64,000 nucleotides of DNA from Rufibacter sp. DG15C (GCF_001577755.1 NZ_CP010776.1:2046001-2110000), one strand, 5' to 3'. Numbered from the stretch's first letter, positions 49,511 to 58,747 are shown. Notes: a model not told the origin generated them from the letters alone. Numbers and translations are program-made.

Positions 49511-52500
49511 TATTTTGCTTTGCCTATGTTTTTGAAAAGGTCGGCGAGGCTGTCATACTCCCGCACAAAGAGCAGGGACAGACCCGTGCGCTGTAACTGG
49601 CCGTCTATGAAGCCCTCATAGGCATTCTCTCTGAAGGCTCGTAGGCGCAGACGGCCGTCCTGCGTGATGGTGTATTCTACAGAGACGTTGCCGGCAAAGC
49701 CGCTGGTGGTATTGCCCGCCTGGCTCTGACTACTGCCTTCCAGGTTCACGTCTGTACCAAACCGTACCGTTAAACGGTCATTGATGAGCTGTTTCTGCAT
49801 GGCAATGTTCAAATCTGTGCGGGATTGGGCGTTGCCGGTAGAATAGTCATCATAAGAATTCAAGCCCAGTTCCAAGCCCAAGCCTCCCAGATATTGACCG
49901 GTTAAATTGTTGAGCTGGTCTGTGAGGACTTTGCTGGCAGAACCGCGCAAGGTGCTGTTAATACCCCCGCCGCCCGAAGACGCCAACGGATCCTGCGCCA
50001 TGAACCTGCCCAATACCAAGAGAGAAAAGACCTGTTTGGTGCGCTCAGATTCCTGGGTAGGCTGACTCAACTGTTCCAGACGGGCATCTACCTCGCCGCC
50101 AAAGGCGCCTTTGCGTTTCTCATCCAGTTCAATGTTGAAGTTGATGGCCGGTTTCATGAGTTCACCGGTCAGGTTTAGCTTCACATCAAAAGGCAGTTTC
50201 TGGCGGTACTGTCCCGAGGTGGACGGGTCAATGCCCGCTACCTGGCTCTGAATCAACTCCAGTGGAGCAGCATCCACATTATATATAGCGGTAATGTCTG
50301 AGTCGGCCGTGAATGGGTCACCGGTCCATACCACCGAACTGCCGGGTTCAATCTCAAAGCGGCGTTGTACTAGTTCATAGAGGTTCAACTCATAGGCCCC
50401 CTTGGTTACTTCAAAGCGTCCGGTCAAGGTGATGTTTTCTGTGACGTCATAACCCACGTTCAGGATGGAATTCCCCTGGATGGTGAGGTTGTCACCGGCG
50501 TTCTGGTCAACTATCACCGTGATTGGCGTGGCATCTGTCACCTCTAGTGTCATGGCTAATTCCACCCCCTGCATAAACGTCTCTGCTACGTCTGCCGTGT
50601 CCAAAGCCTTGCGACGGGCTATGTAGCGGTTACGGGTGCTGTCCACGTCAATGAACTTGACAATGCCCTCACGGTCTACCCCAATGGGCTCATCTGGAAT
50701 GACGTAGGTGAAGTTAGAGTTAGGCGCAATCTTGACGTTGGTGTTGATGACGGGCACGTTCATGTCGCCGGTGATGCGGGTGTCACTGTTGGCAAACACG
50801 CGGCCGTAGTACAGCGGATTGTCTGCCGCCGTGCTATTCATGACCATAAAGTTTTCTGTGATGGCCCGCAGATTAAAACGGTACGTCAGGAAGTTTGAGG
50901 TAAGAATGGCTCCGTTGATAGTAGCTTCATTGTTGAGAGAATCCAGCAGGGTAAAGTCATTGAACTGGATGCCCTGATTGTTGACGGCTAAACGCTCATC
51001 TGGAATACGGTAGGTAGAGTTTAGCATGGCCAGGTTGAATGTAGCATTCCTGAACTGCAAGTCTCCGTTTACGGTAGGCTGGTCAAAGTTTCCTCTAATG
51101 GCCACGGCGCCCAGCAGGCCGCCCGTCATGTTTTTAAGCAGTCCGTTGGTGAATGGTTGCACGCTGGCCAGGTTCAATTGGTCCAGGTTCACATCAAAGT
51201 TCATGGGCTTGCCTGCCGTGGTGAGGTAATAGCCTTGCACAGTCACGTTGTTGCCATTGCCAGTTAAGCGGCCCGTCAAGTCATAGCGGTTGGCGGTGGT
51301 ATTTCTGGCTTGGAATTCTACATCGCCTACGGGAGTATTATAGTACTTAAGGCCGGTCAAGTCCAGGTCTGCGGTAAAGCTCATGTTGCCGGCAATGTCA
51401 TTGAGCGTGGCCTGTCCGTTTAACTGCCCAGAAACCAGGCTGTCTGGCTGCATGGCGGCCCTAGATAAATAACCTAAGTCCAAGTTGGCCAAAGTCACGT
51501 TGAGCGGCGAATTAGGATTGGTAGGCGACTGGCTCTGCAAGGTGATGGACTGCGGGCCGTTGGACAGTTGCAAGCCATTGGCCACTACTGCGCCCGAGGC
51601 CGTGTAATAGCGCACGTAATTGCCCGGGCTCACCGTCCATTTGTCTTTGTTGAGGATTAAATCTGGACTGATGCTCATTTCCAGGGCGTTGGCTAGTTGC
51701 TTGAGTTGCACGCCAATGGCGGTTTCTTCTTCGCCGGCGGCGCTCATGTTAGCCGCGCGTGCGTTGACCAGATTGTCCTGCACATTGCCTGCCACCAAAA
51801 CATTGTTCGCTTTAAAAGACGTGTCTTGTCTAATAGATTCTGCCCGAACCATGTAGTTCAACTGCTCTGGGTTGGAGTCTACCCGTAGCGTCATAGAATC
51901 CAGCCGAACCCCAGAATACCGCACGCGCGGCGCATTGGCCTGAATCTGAAGGTTGGCGGTTTGGCTATTGTAAGAACCCTGCAAGGTGTCCAAGCGCAAT
52001 CGGGTTAAGCCCGGCACAAAAGCGGTGACTACCCTAGGCTTATGTAAGGCCACGCCAAAGGTAAACTGCTTGGTAGTGGCACTTGGCTTGTAGGGACCGT
52101 TGCCTATGTCATAGTATCTACTGATGTGGTTCATTAGCTCAGGTCCAATATCGCCCAACCCAATGTTACCGTCTAGATTAGCGGTGGCTACGTCTGAGAT
52201 AAGGCGCATTTGCGTCGTGCCCGGCTTTTGGGTTAGGTACAGTTTAAGCGAGTCTAGTTTAAGCGGCTCATTGTTAGACACAATGGTGGCCTGGCGGGCA
52301 ATGATGCTGCCATTCAGGCTATTGGCATCTGAACCGCTCAGATCTGCGACAATGTCACCGCGCAAGCGCAGGTCTTGCGGTAATAGTTTGAGCGCCTGAA
52401 AATCTATGCCTTTGACGTTGGCGTTGAATGCATAGGTAGGCTGGGCGCCGCGCAGGTTGGCCACACCATTGATGTTGAAGACCATGTTGCTGTCCTGCTT

Positions 52501-54534
52501 GCTCACGGCTTTGATGCCAAAGCGGTTGCGGTTGGCGTCAATGTTCAGGTCAATGCCTTTGTAAGTATAGCCGCCATAGTACAGGCTCTGCACACGTCCG
52601 TCAATTTTAGCCACCATGGTTTCTGGGGTCATGCCGGTCCCGTTGATGTTGGCGGTCAGACTGGTAGGACCTAAAGTGGTGTCGCGCATCAGTTTGCCCA
52701 AATCAAAATGCAGGAGCTGCACGGTGCCTTTCACGCGTTCCTGGCCTTTCGCGCGGCCGGGTGTCATGTCAATGTCTGCCACGGCATTCCCGAAACTGGT
52801 TCTAATGGTAGCGTCCACGTCAAAAGCGGTCATGGAGCCACTGATTCGTCCTTCCACGTCCATGGACGGCGGCAGTTGAATGTTGGCGGGTAAGGTGCCC
52901 GCAGGCAATAAGGATTTCACGTCTGCGGCGGTAGTATGCAAACGGTTCACCTGCAGGTTGGCCGTTAGGTTGTCTACGTTGGGCAGTCCCTGGATTCTGC
53001 CGCTCACGGCCAGTTGCGTGTTGCGCCATCCGCTCACCCTGAAGTTGCTTAACAAAAGATTATCCATGCGCCCATTGACCTGGCCGCTCACATACATGGT
53101 CTCACTCAAATTACCCGCCAGCGGCGGCTGGTTCACCAAGGCCGGTTGCAACAAAGCAATATCCCTAAACCCGATGTGCGTGTCCTGGAAGTTGGCACTG
53201 AGCGTGAGCTTGTTCAAGTCATCGGCGGCCGTTTTTAGGGAAGGATAGCCCACTTTGATTCTGTTGGCGATGCGACTATGGCCGGTCTCCAACAGCAGAT
53301 TGGTGAGCTCGGTCTGCACCGAGTCAAACAGGATACCTGCCTTGAATTGCTTCACCACAAATCCGCTTTGCTCGCGCAGGCTGAGTTGGTCTAGTTGCGC
53401 AGTGGTGCGGTTACTGCTAAAGTACAGGTCTTGCAATTGCAGGTTCACATCCTGCGCGCGTATGTGGTTGTAGTCTACGCCTCGGGCCAGTTTGGGTGCT
53501 TCTACGTTGTCAAAGGTGGCATCTACCCCCGTGATGTCCAGGTTGTCCAGGGTCACAATCCAGTTCACCCGCTCCCCAGATTTGGAGACGGCTTCTTCAA
53601 TGGCTTCAATGGCTTCTTTGGGGTTGATGACGCGGTACTCCGTGGGGATGTCTGCGTTCTGGGCGTAGGCGAGCATGCTATTGTGCAGCTCAATGCTGGC
53701 CAGGTCAATGCGGGTCTTCTGCAAATCAATGTTCTCTGCCTTGACCACGCCCTTGCCAATGTTGGTGTCTATGTACTGCCTAGACACGCCGTTGCGGTAT
53801 TTAAAGCGCACGTGGTCCAGGGTCACGGTCTTCATCCCGAACTGCATGGTCAGGGCCTCCTGCTCGCCTTCGGGCGGCACCTTGGTTTGTACCACGTCTA
53901 CCCAGGTGTTACGTAGCGCAATGTCGCCTATGCGGTAAATCTCTCTCTCCAGGTCCAACTCGTCCATGTCCACCACCAGACTGCCCACGCGGGTTTTCAC
54001 GTTCTGGCCGTTGACCTCGTCGCGGTAGGTGAGGTAGATGTTCTCCAGGTTGAGTGTACCAATGTCATAAGTAAAGCCGGCGCTGGCGGTGTCTGCCGGC
54101 GTGGTGGGGGAGGCGAAGGCTTTTAAGATATAGTCAAAGTTGGTGGCACTGTCTGGCAGGGTGCGGTAGATGTGCGCGGTGGCGTTGCGCAGCTCCAGGG
54201 ACTTAAGGCCTACTTTTGACTTGAGAATTCCCAGAATGTTGAGGTCGGCGGCTAGGTGTTCTGAGTACCAGAGCGTATCGCCTTTCTGGTCTTCCAGGTA
54301 GACGTCTTCCAGCAGAATGTCTTTCCTGAAATCGCTCCGGAACTTGCCAATGCGTACCTCGGTCCCGATTTTCCCTTCCAGGAAATTCTCGGCTTTGCGG
54401 GTGGCAAAGTCCTGCACCTTGGGGAATTGCATGGCCACCAGCAGCAGAACTACCAGTAATAACAGGGACCCGATGATCCAAAGGAGCACGGTGAGGGTCT
54501 TGAGCGTGTAATGCTTGACAGTATGGGTAGACAA
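49510..54534 (-). CDS. tamB: TamB, translocation/assembly module inner-membrane protein
   Basis: A 1674-residue AsmA/TamB-like protein. One N-terminal membrane helix (VLLWIIGSLLLLVVLLLVAMQFP, about 16-38) anchors it in the inner membrane. The rest is a very long stretch of beta strands forming a hydrophobic groove across the periplasm, with typical units such as LASIELHNSMLAYAQNADIP and VPVINTNVKIAPNSNFTYVIPDEPIGVDREGIVKF. The last 400 residues (from about 1250) correspond to the DUF490/TamB C-terminal domain (VGYDVTENITLTGRFEVTKGAYELNLYELVQRRFEIEPGSSVVWTGDPFTADSDITAIY). It is co-transcribed with tamL downstream by a TAATG overlap. TamB-like proteins take part in outer-membrane protein assembly and phospholipid traffic. 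Confidence 0.95.
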   Translation of the reverse strand: MSTHTVKHYTLKTLTVLLWIIGSLLLLVVLLLVAMQFPKVQDFATRKAENFLEGKIGTEVRIGKFRSDFRKDILLEDVYLEDQKGDTLWYSEHLAADLNILGILKSKVGLKSLELRNATAHIYRTLPDSATNFDYILKAFASPTTPADTASAGFTYDIGTLNLENIYLTYRDEVNGQNVKTRVGSLVVDMDELDLEREIYRIGDIALRNTWVDVVQTKVPPEGEQEALTMQFGMKTVTLDHVRFKYRNGVSRQYIDTNIGKGVVKAENIDLQKTRIDLASIELHNSMLAYAQNADIPTEYRVINPKEAIEAIEEAVSKSGERVNWIVTLDNLDITGVDATFDNVEAPKLARGVDYNHIRAQDVNLQLQDLYFSSNRTTAQLDQLSLREQSGFVVKQFKAGILFDSVQTELTNLLLETGHSRIANRIKVGYPSLKTAADDLNKLTLSANFQDTHIGFRDIALLQPALVNQPPLAGNLSETMYVSGQVNGRMDNLLLSNFRVSGWRNTQLAVSGRIQGLPNVDNLTANLQVNRLHTTAADVKSLLPAGTLPANIQLPPSMDVEGRISGSMTAFDVDATIRTSFGNAVADIDMTPGRAKGQERVKGTVQLLHFDLGKLMRDTTLGPTSLTANINGTGMTPETMVAKIDGRVQSLYYGGYTYKGIDLNIDANRNRFGIKAVSKQDSNMVFNINGVANLRGAQPTYAFNANVKGIDFQALKLLPQDLRLRGDIVADLSGSDANSLNGSIIARQATIVSNNEPLKLDSLKLYLTQKPGTTQMRLISDVATANLDGNIGLGDIGPELMNHISRYYDIGNGPYKPSATTKQFTFGVALHKPRVVTAFVPGLTRLRLDTLQGSYNSQTANLQIQANAPRVRYSGVRLDSMTLRVDSNPEQLNYMVRAESIRQDTSFKANNVLVAGNVQDNLVNARAANMSAAGEEETAIGVQLKQLANALEMSISPDLILNKDKWTVSPGNYVRYYTASGAVVANGLQLSNGPQSITLQSQSPTNPNSPLNVTLANLDLGYLSRAAMQPDSLVSGQLNGQATLNDIAGNMSFTADLDLTGLKYYNTPVGDVEFQARNTTANRYDLTGRLTGNGNNVTVQGYYLTTAGKPMNFDVNLDQLNLASVQPFTNGLLKNMTGGLLGAVAIRGNFDQPTVNGDLQFRNATFNLAMLNSTYRIPDERLAVNNQGIQFNDFTLLDSLNNEATINGAILTSNFLTYRFNLRAITENFMVMNSTAADNPLYYGRVFANSDTRITGDMNVPVINTNVKIAPNSNFTYVIPDEPIGVDREGIVKFIDVDSTRNRYIARRKALDTADVAETFMQGVELAMTLEVTDATPITVIVDQNAGDNLTIQGNSILNVGYDVTENITLTGRFEVTKGAYELNLYELVQRRFEIEPGSSVVWTGDPFTADSDITAIYNVDAAPLELIQSQVAGIDPSTSGQYRQKLPFDVKLNLTGELMKPAINFNIELDEKRKGAFGGEVDARLEQLSQPTQESERTKQVFSLLVLGRFMAQDPLASSGGGGINSTLRGSASKVLTDQLNNLTGQYLGGLGLELGLNSYDDYSTGNAQSRTDLNIAMQKQLINDRLTVRFGTDVNLEGSSQSQAGNTTSGFAGNVSVEYTITQDGRLRLRAFRENAYEGFIDGQLQRTGLSLLFVREYDSLADLFKNIGKAK

Positions 54535-54628
54535 CGGCGTATAGCTTGCAGTTTTGATGGACCCTACTTGTACTCCTTAGATATAGCTGTGGTTACATAT
54601 TTGCGGCGCCGCTATGGGCTTTGTTTTG

Positions 54629-54666
54629 CGTTTTTGGCTTGTTTTCTGGAAAAGAGGTGAAAAACG
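54629..54666. repeat. 38-bp palindromic element, copy 21
   Basis: Upstream of tamB. GGCTTGTTTTC on the left and GAAAAGAGGTGAAAAACG on the right; diverged but recognisable. Confidence 0.85.
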
Positions 54667-54733
54667 ACTTTTGGAGGGGAGTGTGATGGGTGGTTGGCAG
54701 TTTTAATTCTGCTTGGGGTTGTCTCCCGTTGCC

Positions 54734-54750
54734 CACACTTTGTTAGTGTG
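54734..54750. repeat. Small hairpin CACACT/AGTGTG
   Basis: Six-base-pair stem with a TTGTT loop inside the gene-free region, in the context GTTGCCCACACTTTGTTAG then TGTGATCACC, a texture of dispersed intergenic repeats. Confidence 0.5.
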
Positions 54751-55152
54751 ATCACCAATAACCAAGATTGCTTCTCAAGCTGTAGTTCTTTCTTTGGCTC
54801 CTTAAGGGCACGCCGTTGGCTATTCCCTTGGCGAGACTGCTTTTCCGGTGCGTACTCACAGTCTTGTTTCATAGGTTCCGGTAAGCGCTCACGGCCGCGG
54901 GGCCTCGTCCCGGCCCTTCGCACTGCTGTTGTACTCTGGGCCTGTGGGGCCCTGCCTTCGGCAACGAAACAACAGAGGCGCTCAAGGTCAGGACTGGTTC
55001 TGGTTCCAGTTCTGCAATGGCCTGATGGTGGGTTTGTTGCTTGTAGGCAAATTCGGTCACTGTCGCTGCAGAGGCAGGCGTGCTGCGCACGGTTTGCTTG
55101 ATCTGCTGGCACGTAGGCATGGTTCAATTCTGCGACTTGGACCCATGATGGC

Positions 55153-55169
55153 GGCAGTTTGCAACTGCC
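55153..55169. repeat. Small hairpin GGCAGTT/AACTGCC
   Basis: Seven-base-pair perfect stem around TGC in the gene-free region, 30 bases before the G-rich element. Confidence 0.5.
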
Positions 55170-55198
55170 CTGTGGTTTAGTTTGATAGGTGCGCATTC

Positions 55199-55228
55199 CG
55201 TCCCCCTTTGAAGGGGGTAGGGGGATGA
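55199..55228. repeat. G-rich dispersed element, copy B
   Basis: GTCCCCCTTTGAAGGGGG then TAGGGGGATGA, near-identical to the copy at 28363 (one base difference in the G run). Confidence 0.85.
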
Positions 55229-55369
55229 TAAGAGCGTTGGGATTCGTGAGTGCTGCTTGCTCTAAAGACCTCGTAGCGTCTGGCTAGACCTGCGATCGAC
55301 TGTTCCATAGGCTAGGCCAGCTCCGTCATTTTATTCTGCTCTTGCAAGAAAAATACGTCCGGTTGCCTT

Positions 55370-55407
55370 CGTTTTTGGGCTGTTTTCTGGGAAATGGGCC
55401 AAAAATG
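55370..55407. repeat. 38-bp palindromic element, copy 22
   Basis: GGGCTGTTTTC / GAAATGGGCC; about 45 bases after the lipocalin gene's stop codon. Confidence 0.88.
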
Positions 55408-55450
55408 GGAATAGGAGACTCTGTAAAGTTGGAAAATGGTAAGGCTTCCC

Positions 55451-55999
55451 TTAGTTGGCAGTGCAGCTTTGGTCCATGCGCTGGATTTTGGTGGTGTCGA
55501 AGCCTAGGGTTTTGGCTTTGGTGACCAGTTCTTGGTAAATGGTTTCGTCTAGTTGAGGGGTGCGGGCCAGAATCCAAAGGGCTTCACGGGAAGGGCCACC
55601 TACCAAGACGTGGGTGTAGTCTTTGTCCAGGGCCAGGATCCAGTAGTCGCCTTTGAAGGGCCAGAAGAACTGAACTTGCAATTTGGCGTTTTGGCTGCCT
55701 TCTACTGGGAATGCTTTGGCAGTGGCAATCTTGAGTTCACCGGTAGGGCTGTCTTCGTTGCAAGAATTTTTTACTTCTAGGTAGCCGTCTTTGGGCGTGT
55801 ACTGGGCGGTGGTGCAGTGGCAGCCTTTTTCAAACCATTGCGGCAAGGCGGCAATCTCATACCAGGTGCCGGCGTAGCGGTTGATGTCTACGGAAACGAC
55901 GGTGGGGAGGGGAGCATCGGTGCTTCGGCACCCGATGAAGACGGCGCTGGTTCCTATGGCAAGCAGGCAAAACAATAAGACCCAGGTAGATTTAAGCAT
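55451..55999 (-). CDS. Lipocalin family outer-membrane lipoprotein (Blc-like)
   Basis: A 182-residue lipoprotein. The signal is MLKSTWVLLFCLLAIGTSAVFIGC with lipid Cys24. The lipocalin motif 1 is DINRYAGTWYEIAALPQWFEKGC (GxWYEIA). Later blocks are QVQFFWPFKGDYWILALDKDYTHVLVGGPSREALWILARTP, which include the TDY-like motif 2 and motif 3. This is the bacterial lipocalin Blc pattern. Blc binds lysophospholipids and is induced under envelope stress. The length is normal. It is followed on its 5' side by the GNAT gene in the same direction, 8 bases away, so the two may form an operon with GNAT first. Confidence 0.95.
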   Translation of the reverse strand: MLKSTWVLLFCLLAIGTSAVFIGCRSTDAPLPTVVSVDINRYAGTWYEIAALPQWFEKGCHCTTAQYTPKDGYLEVKNSCNEDSPTGELKIATAKAFPVEGSQNAKLQVQFFWPFKGDYWILALDKDYTHVLVGGPSREALWILARTPQLDETIYQELVTKAKTLGFDTTKIQRMDQSCTAN

Positions 56000-56007
56000 G
56001 GTAGTGA

Positions 56008-56442
56008 TTACAGGTGTTTGCGCATCTGGTAATGCTGGATTTCTCCAAACAAGAGATAGGTTTCTTGCTCCAGGGCAAACCCATTTCGTTTGTAAAAGTT
56101 TACGGCGTACTCGCGGGCTTGCACCAACAGGTCTTTGGCGCCCAGTTCGCGGGCTTTTTCCTCTATGGCGTGCAGCAGTTGGCGGCCAATCTGCTTGTTC
56201 TGGTACTTGGGGCCCACGGCCAGGAAACGCAGCTGGGCTTCGGTGTCGGTTTCCATGTGTACGCGGGCTACGCCCATCACTTCTCCGGTTTCTTCATTGA
56301 TGGCCATGAGGTGCGTGGCGGTGTCATCGTCTTCTACGCGCTCACTGCCCAGCGGCTGGTGCCAGGGCATGCGGAGCATCTCATAGCGCAGGCGGTAGTA
56401 CTGCTCAAACTCATGAAAGGTAGATGGCTGAAGAATTTGCAT
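56008..56442 (-). CDS. GNAT family N-acetyltransferase
   Basis: A 144-residue GNAT protein. The fold is visible in MAINEETGEVMGVARVHMETDTEAQLRFLAVGPKYQNKQIGRQLLHAIEEKARELGAKDLLVQAREYAVNFYKRNGFALEQE. The acetyl-CoA pyrophosphate-binding loop is QNKQIGRQLL (RxxGxG/A-like), and the final strand-loop-strand YAVNFYKRNGF is typical. Substrate unknown. The start codon lies four bases from a degenerate copy of the palindrome. The N-terminal FEQYYRLRYEMLRMPWHQP motif is common to the ElaA-like/GNAT subgroup. Confidence 0.93.
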   Translation of the reverse strand: MQILQPSTFHEFEQYYRLRYEMLRMPWHQPLGSERVEDDDTATHLMAINEETGEVMGVARVHMETDTEAQLRFLAVGPKYQNKQIGRQLLHAIEEKARELGAKDLLVQAREYAVNFYKRNGFALEQETYLLFGEIQHYQMRKHL

Positions 56443-56446
56443 AAAG

Positions 56447-56483
56447 CGTTTTTGGGCTCTTTTCCGTAAAATCGCCTAAATCT
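56447..56483. repeat. 38-bp palindromic element, copy 23 (degenerate)
   Basis: The left arm CGTTTTTGGGCTCTTTTC is clear, while the right arm is decayed (AAAATCGCCTAAATC). It lies between the divergent GNAT and yajQ genes. Confidence 0.7.
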
Positions 56484-56485
56484 AC

Positions 56486-56493
56486 TAAGTTTG
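56486..56493 (+). promoter_or_regulatory. -7 box of yajQ
   Basis: TAAGTTTG is an exact TAnnTTTG, about 60 bases before the yajQ ATG, just right of a palindrome copy. Confidence 0.45.
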
Positions 56494-56552
56494 TTTGGCA
56501 TTAGGCAATCGTTTGCCGTACTAAGCAATTGTTTTACCATACACCCTAACCC

Positions 56553-57044
56553 ATGGCCTCTTTTGATATTGTAAGCAAAGTTGACCCACAGACCCTGGAA
56601 AACGCCATTAACACGGTCAAAAAAGAAATTCAGAACCGCTATGACTTTAAAGACACCAAAGGCAGCGTAGAACTGGACAAGAAAAATAACCTGGTGCAGA
56701 TCTCTACCGAGAACGACATGCGCCTGCGTCAGATTGAAGACATCATCCTGACCAAGATCGTTAAGCAGAACATTGACTCCACGGCCCTGGACTTCAGCAA
56801 GGAGCACTATGCCAGCGGACCCATGGTCAAGAAAGAAGTGAAAGTGCGCGCCGGTCTGGACAAAGAGGACGGCAAGAAGATTGTGAAGCTCATCAAAGAC
56901 AGCAAGATCAAAGTGACGGCCGCCATCATGGATGACCAGGTGCGCGTGACCGGCAAAAACATTGATGACTTGCAGGCTGTGATTGCCTTGTTGCGCCGCG
57001 CCGAACTGGGTATTCCTTTGCAGTTCATCAACATGAAATCATAA
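56553..57044 (+). CDS. yajQ: YajQ family nucleotide-binding protein (cyclic-di-GMP-binding type)
   Basis: A 163-residue protein matching YajQ along its length: MASFDIVSKVDPQTLENAINTVKKEIQNRYDFKDTKGSVELDKKNNLVQISTENDMRLRQIEDIILTK and the C-terminal KVTAAIMDDQVRVTGKNIDDLQAVIALLRRAELGIPLQFINMKS. Xanthomonas and Pseudomonas members bind cyclic di-GMP and act with transcription factors; older work links YajQ to nucleotide and RNA binding. Two ferredoxin-like domains are expected. It is followed at about 100 bases by a TerC gene in the same direction. Confidence 0.97.
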   Translation: MASFDIVSKVDPQTLENAINTVKKEIQNRYDFKDTKGSVELDKKNNLVQISTENDMRLRQIEDIILTKIVKQNIDSTALDFSKEHYASGPMVKKEVKVRAGLDKEDGKKIVKLIKDSKIKVTAAIMDDQVRVTGKNIDDLQAVIALLRRAELGIPLQFINMKS

Positions 57045-57146
57045 CAAACGCCTATTCATTCTTACCTCTAAAAGAGAAGACAAGGGTACTGGGGATTATT
57101 CTCTATCTTGCTCCTTTATCCATTCCCCTAAGTACATTTACTAACT

Positions 57147-57944
57147 ATGTTTGACCTCAGTATCTTTTCTAACCCAGACGTCTGGCTAAGCTTGCTCACG
57201 CTAACCTTTATGGAGGTGGTGCTGGGAATAGATAACATTGTATTTATCTCCATTGTGGTGGGGCGTCTGCCCAAAGACCAGCAAGGCAAAGGCCGTACCA
57301 TTGGCCTAATGCTGGCCTTGGTGTTCAGGATTATCCTCTTGATGTTCATCAGCGCCATTGTCAACGCTAATCAGCCACTGTTCACTTGGAACCTGTTTTG
57401 GATGGATGAGCCGTTTGCGGTTTCCTGGCGGGACATCATTCTGTTTGGCGGTGGTTTGTTTTTGCTGGCCAAGAGTACTACAGAGATTCACAACAAGCTG
57501 GAAGGCGAAGAAGAGGGCACCTCTGCCGCTGGTGGCACCAGCAGCATGGGCAAGATCATTATTCAGATCATTCTAGTGGACATTGTCTTCTCCTTTGACT
57601 CTATCTTAACCGCGGTGGGCTTGGTTGAGCACGTAAGCGTCATGATCATTGCCGTGATCATCTCCATGGGAATTATGCTGGCCTTTGCCAGATACGTGAG
57701 TGACTTTGTGAACGAGCACCCAACCGTGAAAATGCTGGCTCTGTCCTTCCTGATTCTGATTGGGGTGATGCTGGTGGCCGAGGCCTTCCACGTCCACATC
57801 CCGAAGGGCTATATCTACTTTGCCATGTTCTTCTCCTTGGTGGTAGAGATGCTGAACATGCGCCTCAGAAAGAAAACCGTTCCTGTGCATTTGCGCCAGA
57901 ATGAGATCTTGGACAATGACGGAAACCCCGAGACGTTGATGTAA
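57147..57944 (+). CDS. TerC family integral membrane protein
   Basis: A 265-residue protein with about seven transmembrane helices. The two acidic repeat motifs of TerC are LEVVLGIDNIVFISIVVGRLP and VDIVFSFDSILTAVGLVEHVSVMI, each with buried Asp residues that bind or conduct metal ions. Relatives (Alx, MeeF/MeeY) export manganese in connection with secreted metalloproteins. Length normal for the short TerC form. A clean terminator follows. Confidence 0.95.
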   Translation: MFDLSIFSNPDVWLSLLTLTFMEVVLGIDNIVFISIVVGRLPKDQQGKGRTIGLMLALVFRIILLMFISAIVNANQPLFTWNLFWMDEPFAVSWRDIILFGGGLFLLAKSTTEIHNKLEGEEEGTSAAGGTSSMGKIIIQIILVDIVFSFDSILTAVGLVEHVSVMIIAVIISMGIMLAFARYVSDFVNEHPTVKMLALSFLILIGVMLVAEAFHVHIPKGYIYFAMFFSLVVEMLNMRLRKKTVPVHLRQNEILDNDGNPETLM

Positions 57945-57965
57945 GCAATTAGCGTATACTAGTTT

Positions 57966-58001
57966 AAAGAGCGGAAACTGTACCCACGGTTTCCGCTCTT
58001 T
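57966..58001 (+). terminator. Terminator after the TerC gene
   Basis: AAAGAGCGGAAAC / GTTTCCGCTCTTT stem around TGTACCCACG, 20 bases after the stop. Confidence 0.88.
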
Positions 58002-58011
58002 GCGTTTAGGG

Positions 58012-58048
58012 CGTTTTGGCTTAGTTTTAGGAAAGCAGGCCGAAAACG
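58012..58048. repeat. 38-bp palindromic element, copy 24
   Basis: Diverged (CGTTTTGGCTTAGTTTT / AAAGCAGGCCGAAAACG), between the TerC terminator and the next gene's start. Confidence 0.8.
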
Positions 58049-58083
58049 AGCATCAAGTTTGGATCTGCTGGTGTCTTACAATT

Positions 58084-58719
58084 ATGGAGAATGAATTAAG
58101 TATTGCTGCCAAGCTGGGCATTGCCTTTGGGATATTGGTTGTGTTTCTGGTCCCAATTTATTTAATGGTTGAGGGCGCTTGGCGACAAGGCCGACAAGAA
58201 GACCAACGCGCTTTTATCCTTCGGTTGCCTGCTGGTCATGTGTTGGTAACTGGTTTCTTGTGCAGTGTGCCTGCTGTTTTGGCTACAGTGCTCTTATGGG
58301 TGCCCGTGATGGTGGATCCCTCTTTGTGGTGGGTGAGTATTTGTTTGCTTCCGGTGGCATTCTTCTTAGCCCTTCCTTTGCTACTTTTCATTAACCATTT
58401 GGTTCAGACTTTGTCACAAACGGTCTCTCTGGATAAAGACCAGCAACGCCTTGTCATTGAGAAATCTGGCCAGCAATACCAGATATGTCTGGCGCAGGAC
58501 CAATACAAGGTTGTGCGCTATGAACGAAACAAAGAAACCAGAAGAAGCTTTAGAAGGCCGATGATGGATGATTTTGAGAAAACGGTGCTTATTCAAGGCA
58601 ACAAGCACTTTGAGTTATCTGAGATGCTTTTGTTCAACTATCCTTCTTTACTGGAGCTGCTTGATCAACACGCAGACATCACCGTGAAAAAGGTGAAATA
58701 CAGTTTTATTCACTTATAA
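58084..58719 (+). CDS. Three-helix membrane protein with cytoplasmic C-terminal domain, unknown
   Basis: A 211-residue protein. Helices are at about 7-30 (AAKLGIAFGILVVFLVPIYLMVEG), 52-75 (VLVTGFLCSVPAVLATVLLWVPVM) and 80-105 (LWWVSICLLPVAFFLALPLLLFINHL). A soluble domain (110-211) with LDKDQQRLVIEKSGQQYQICLAQDQYKVVRYERNK could be a pleckstrin-like beta domain. No family assigned. The ATG at 58084 is chosen because the region upstream is palindrome-derived sequence and has no ATG in frame. Confidence 0.7.
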   Translation: MENELSIAAKLGIAFGILVVFLVPIYLMVEGAWRQGRQEDQRAFILRLPAGHVLVTGFLCSVPAVLATVLLWVPVMVDPSLWWVSICLLPVAFFLALPLLLFINHLVQTLSQTVSLDKDQQRLVIEKSGQQYQICLAQDQYKVVRYERNKETRRSFRRPMMDDFEKTVLIQGNKHFELSEMLLFNYPSLLELLDQHADITVKKVKYSFIHL

Positions 58720-58747
58720 GTTACTGCAAGACGGTAGGTTTCGCCCT

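Larger units (their letters stand above)
54535..55450. other. 900-bp gene-free mosaic of dispersed repeats
   Basis: No convincing gene. It includes palindrome copies at 54629 and 55370, a CACACT-TTGTT-AGTGTG hairpin (54734-54750), a GGCAGTT-TGC-AACTGCC hairpin (55153-55169), the G-rich element (55199), and a GC-rich block (about 54880-55000) unlike the flanks. Overlapping open frames on both strands are Arg/Ser/Pro-rich and have no protein-like pattern. Confidence 0.65.

Noticed and set aside
54612-55196. Long open frames on both strands in the gap upstream of tamB
   Set aside because: Arg/Pro/Ser-rich translations with no domain pattern. They overlap each other on opposite strands and include translated palindrome sequence (FSRKQAKNAK).
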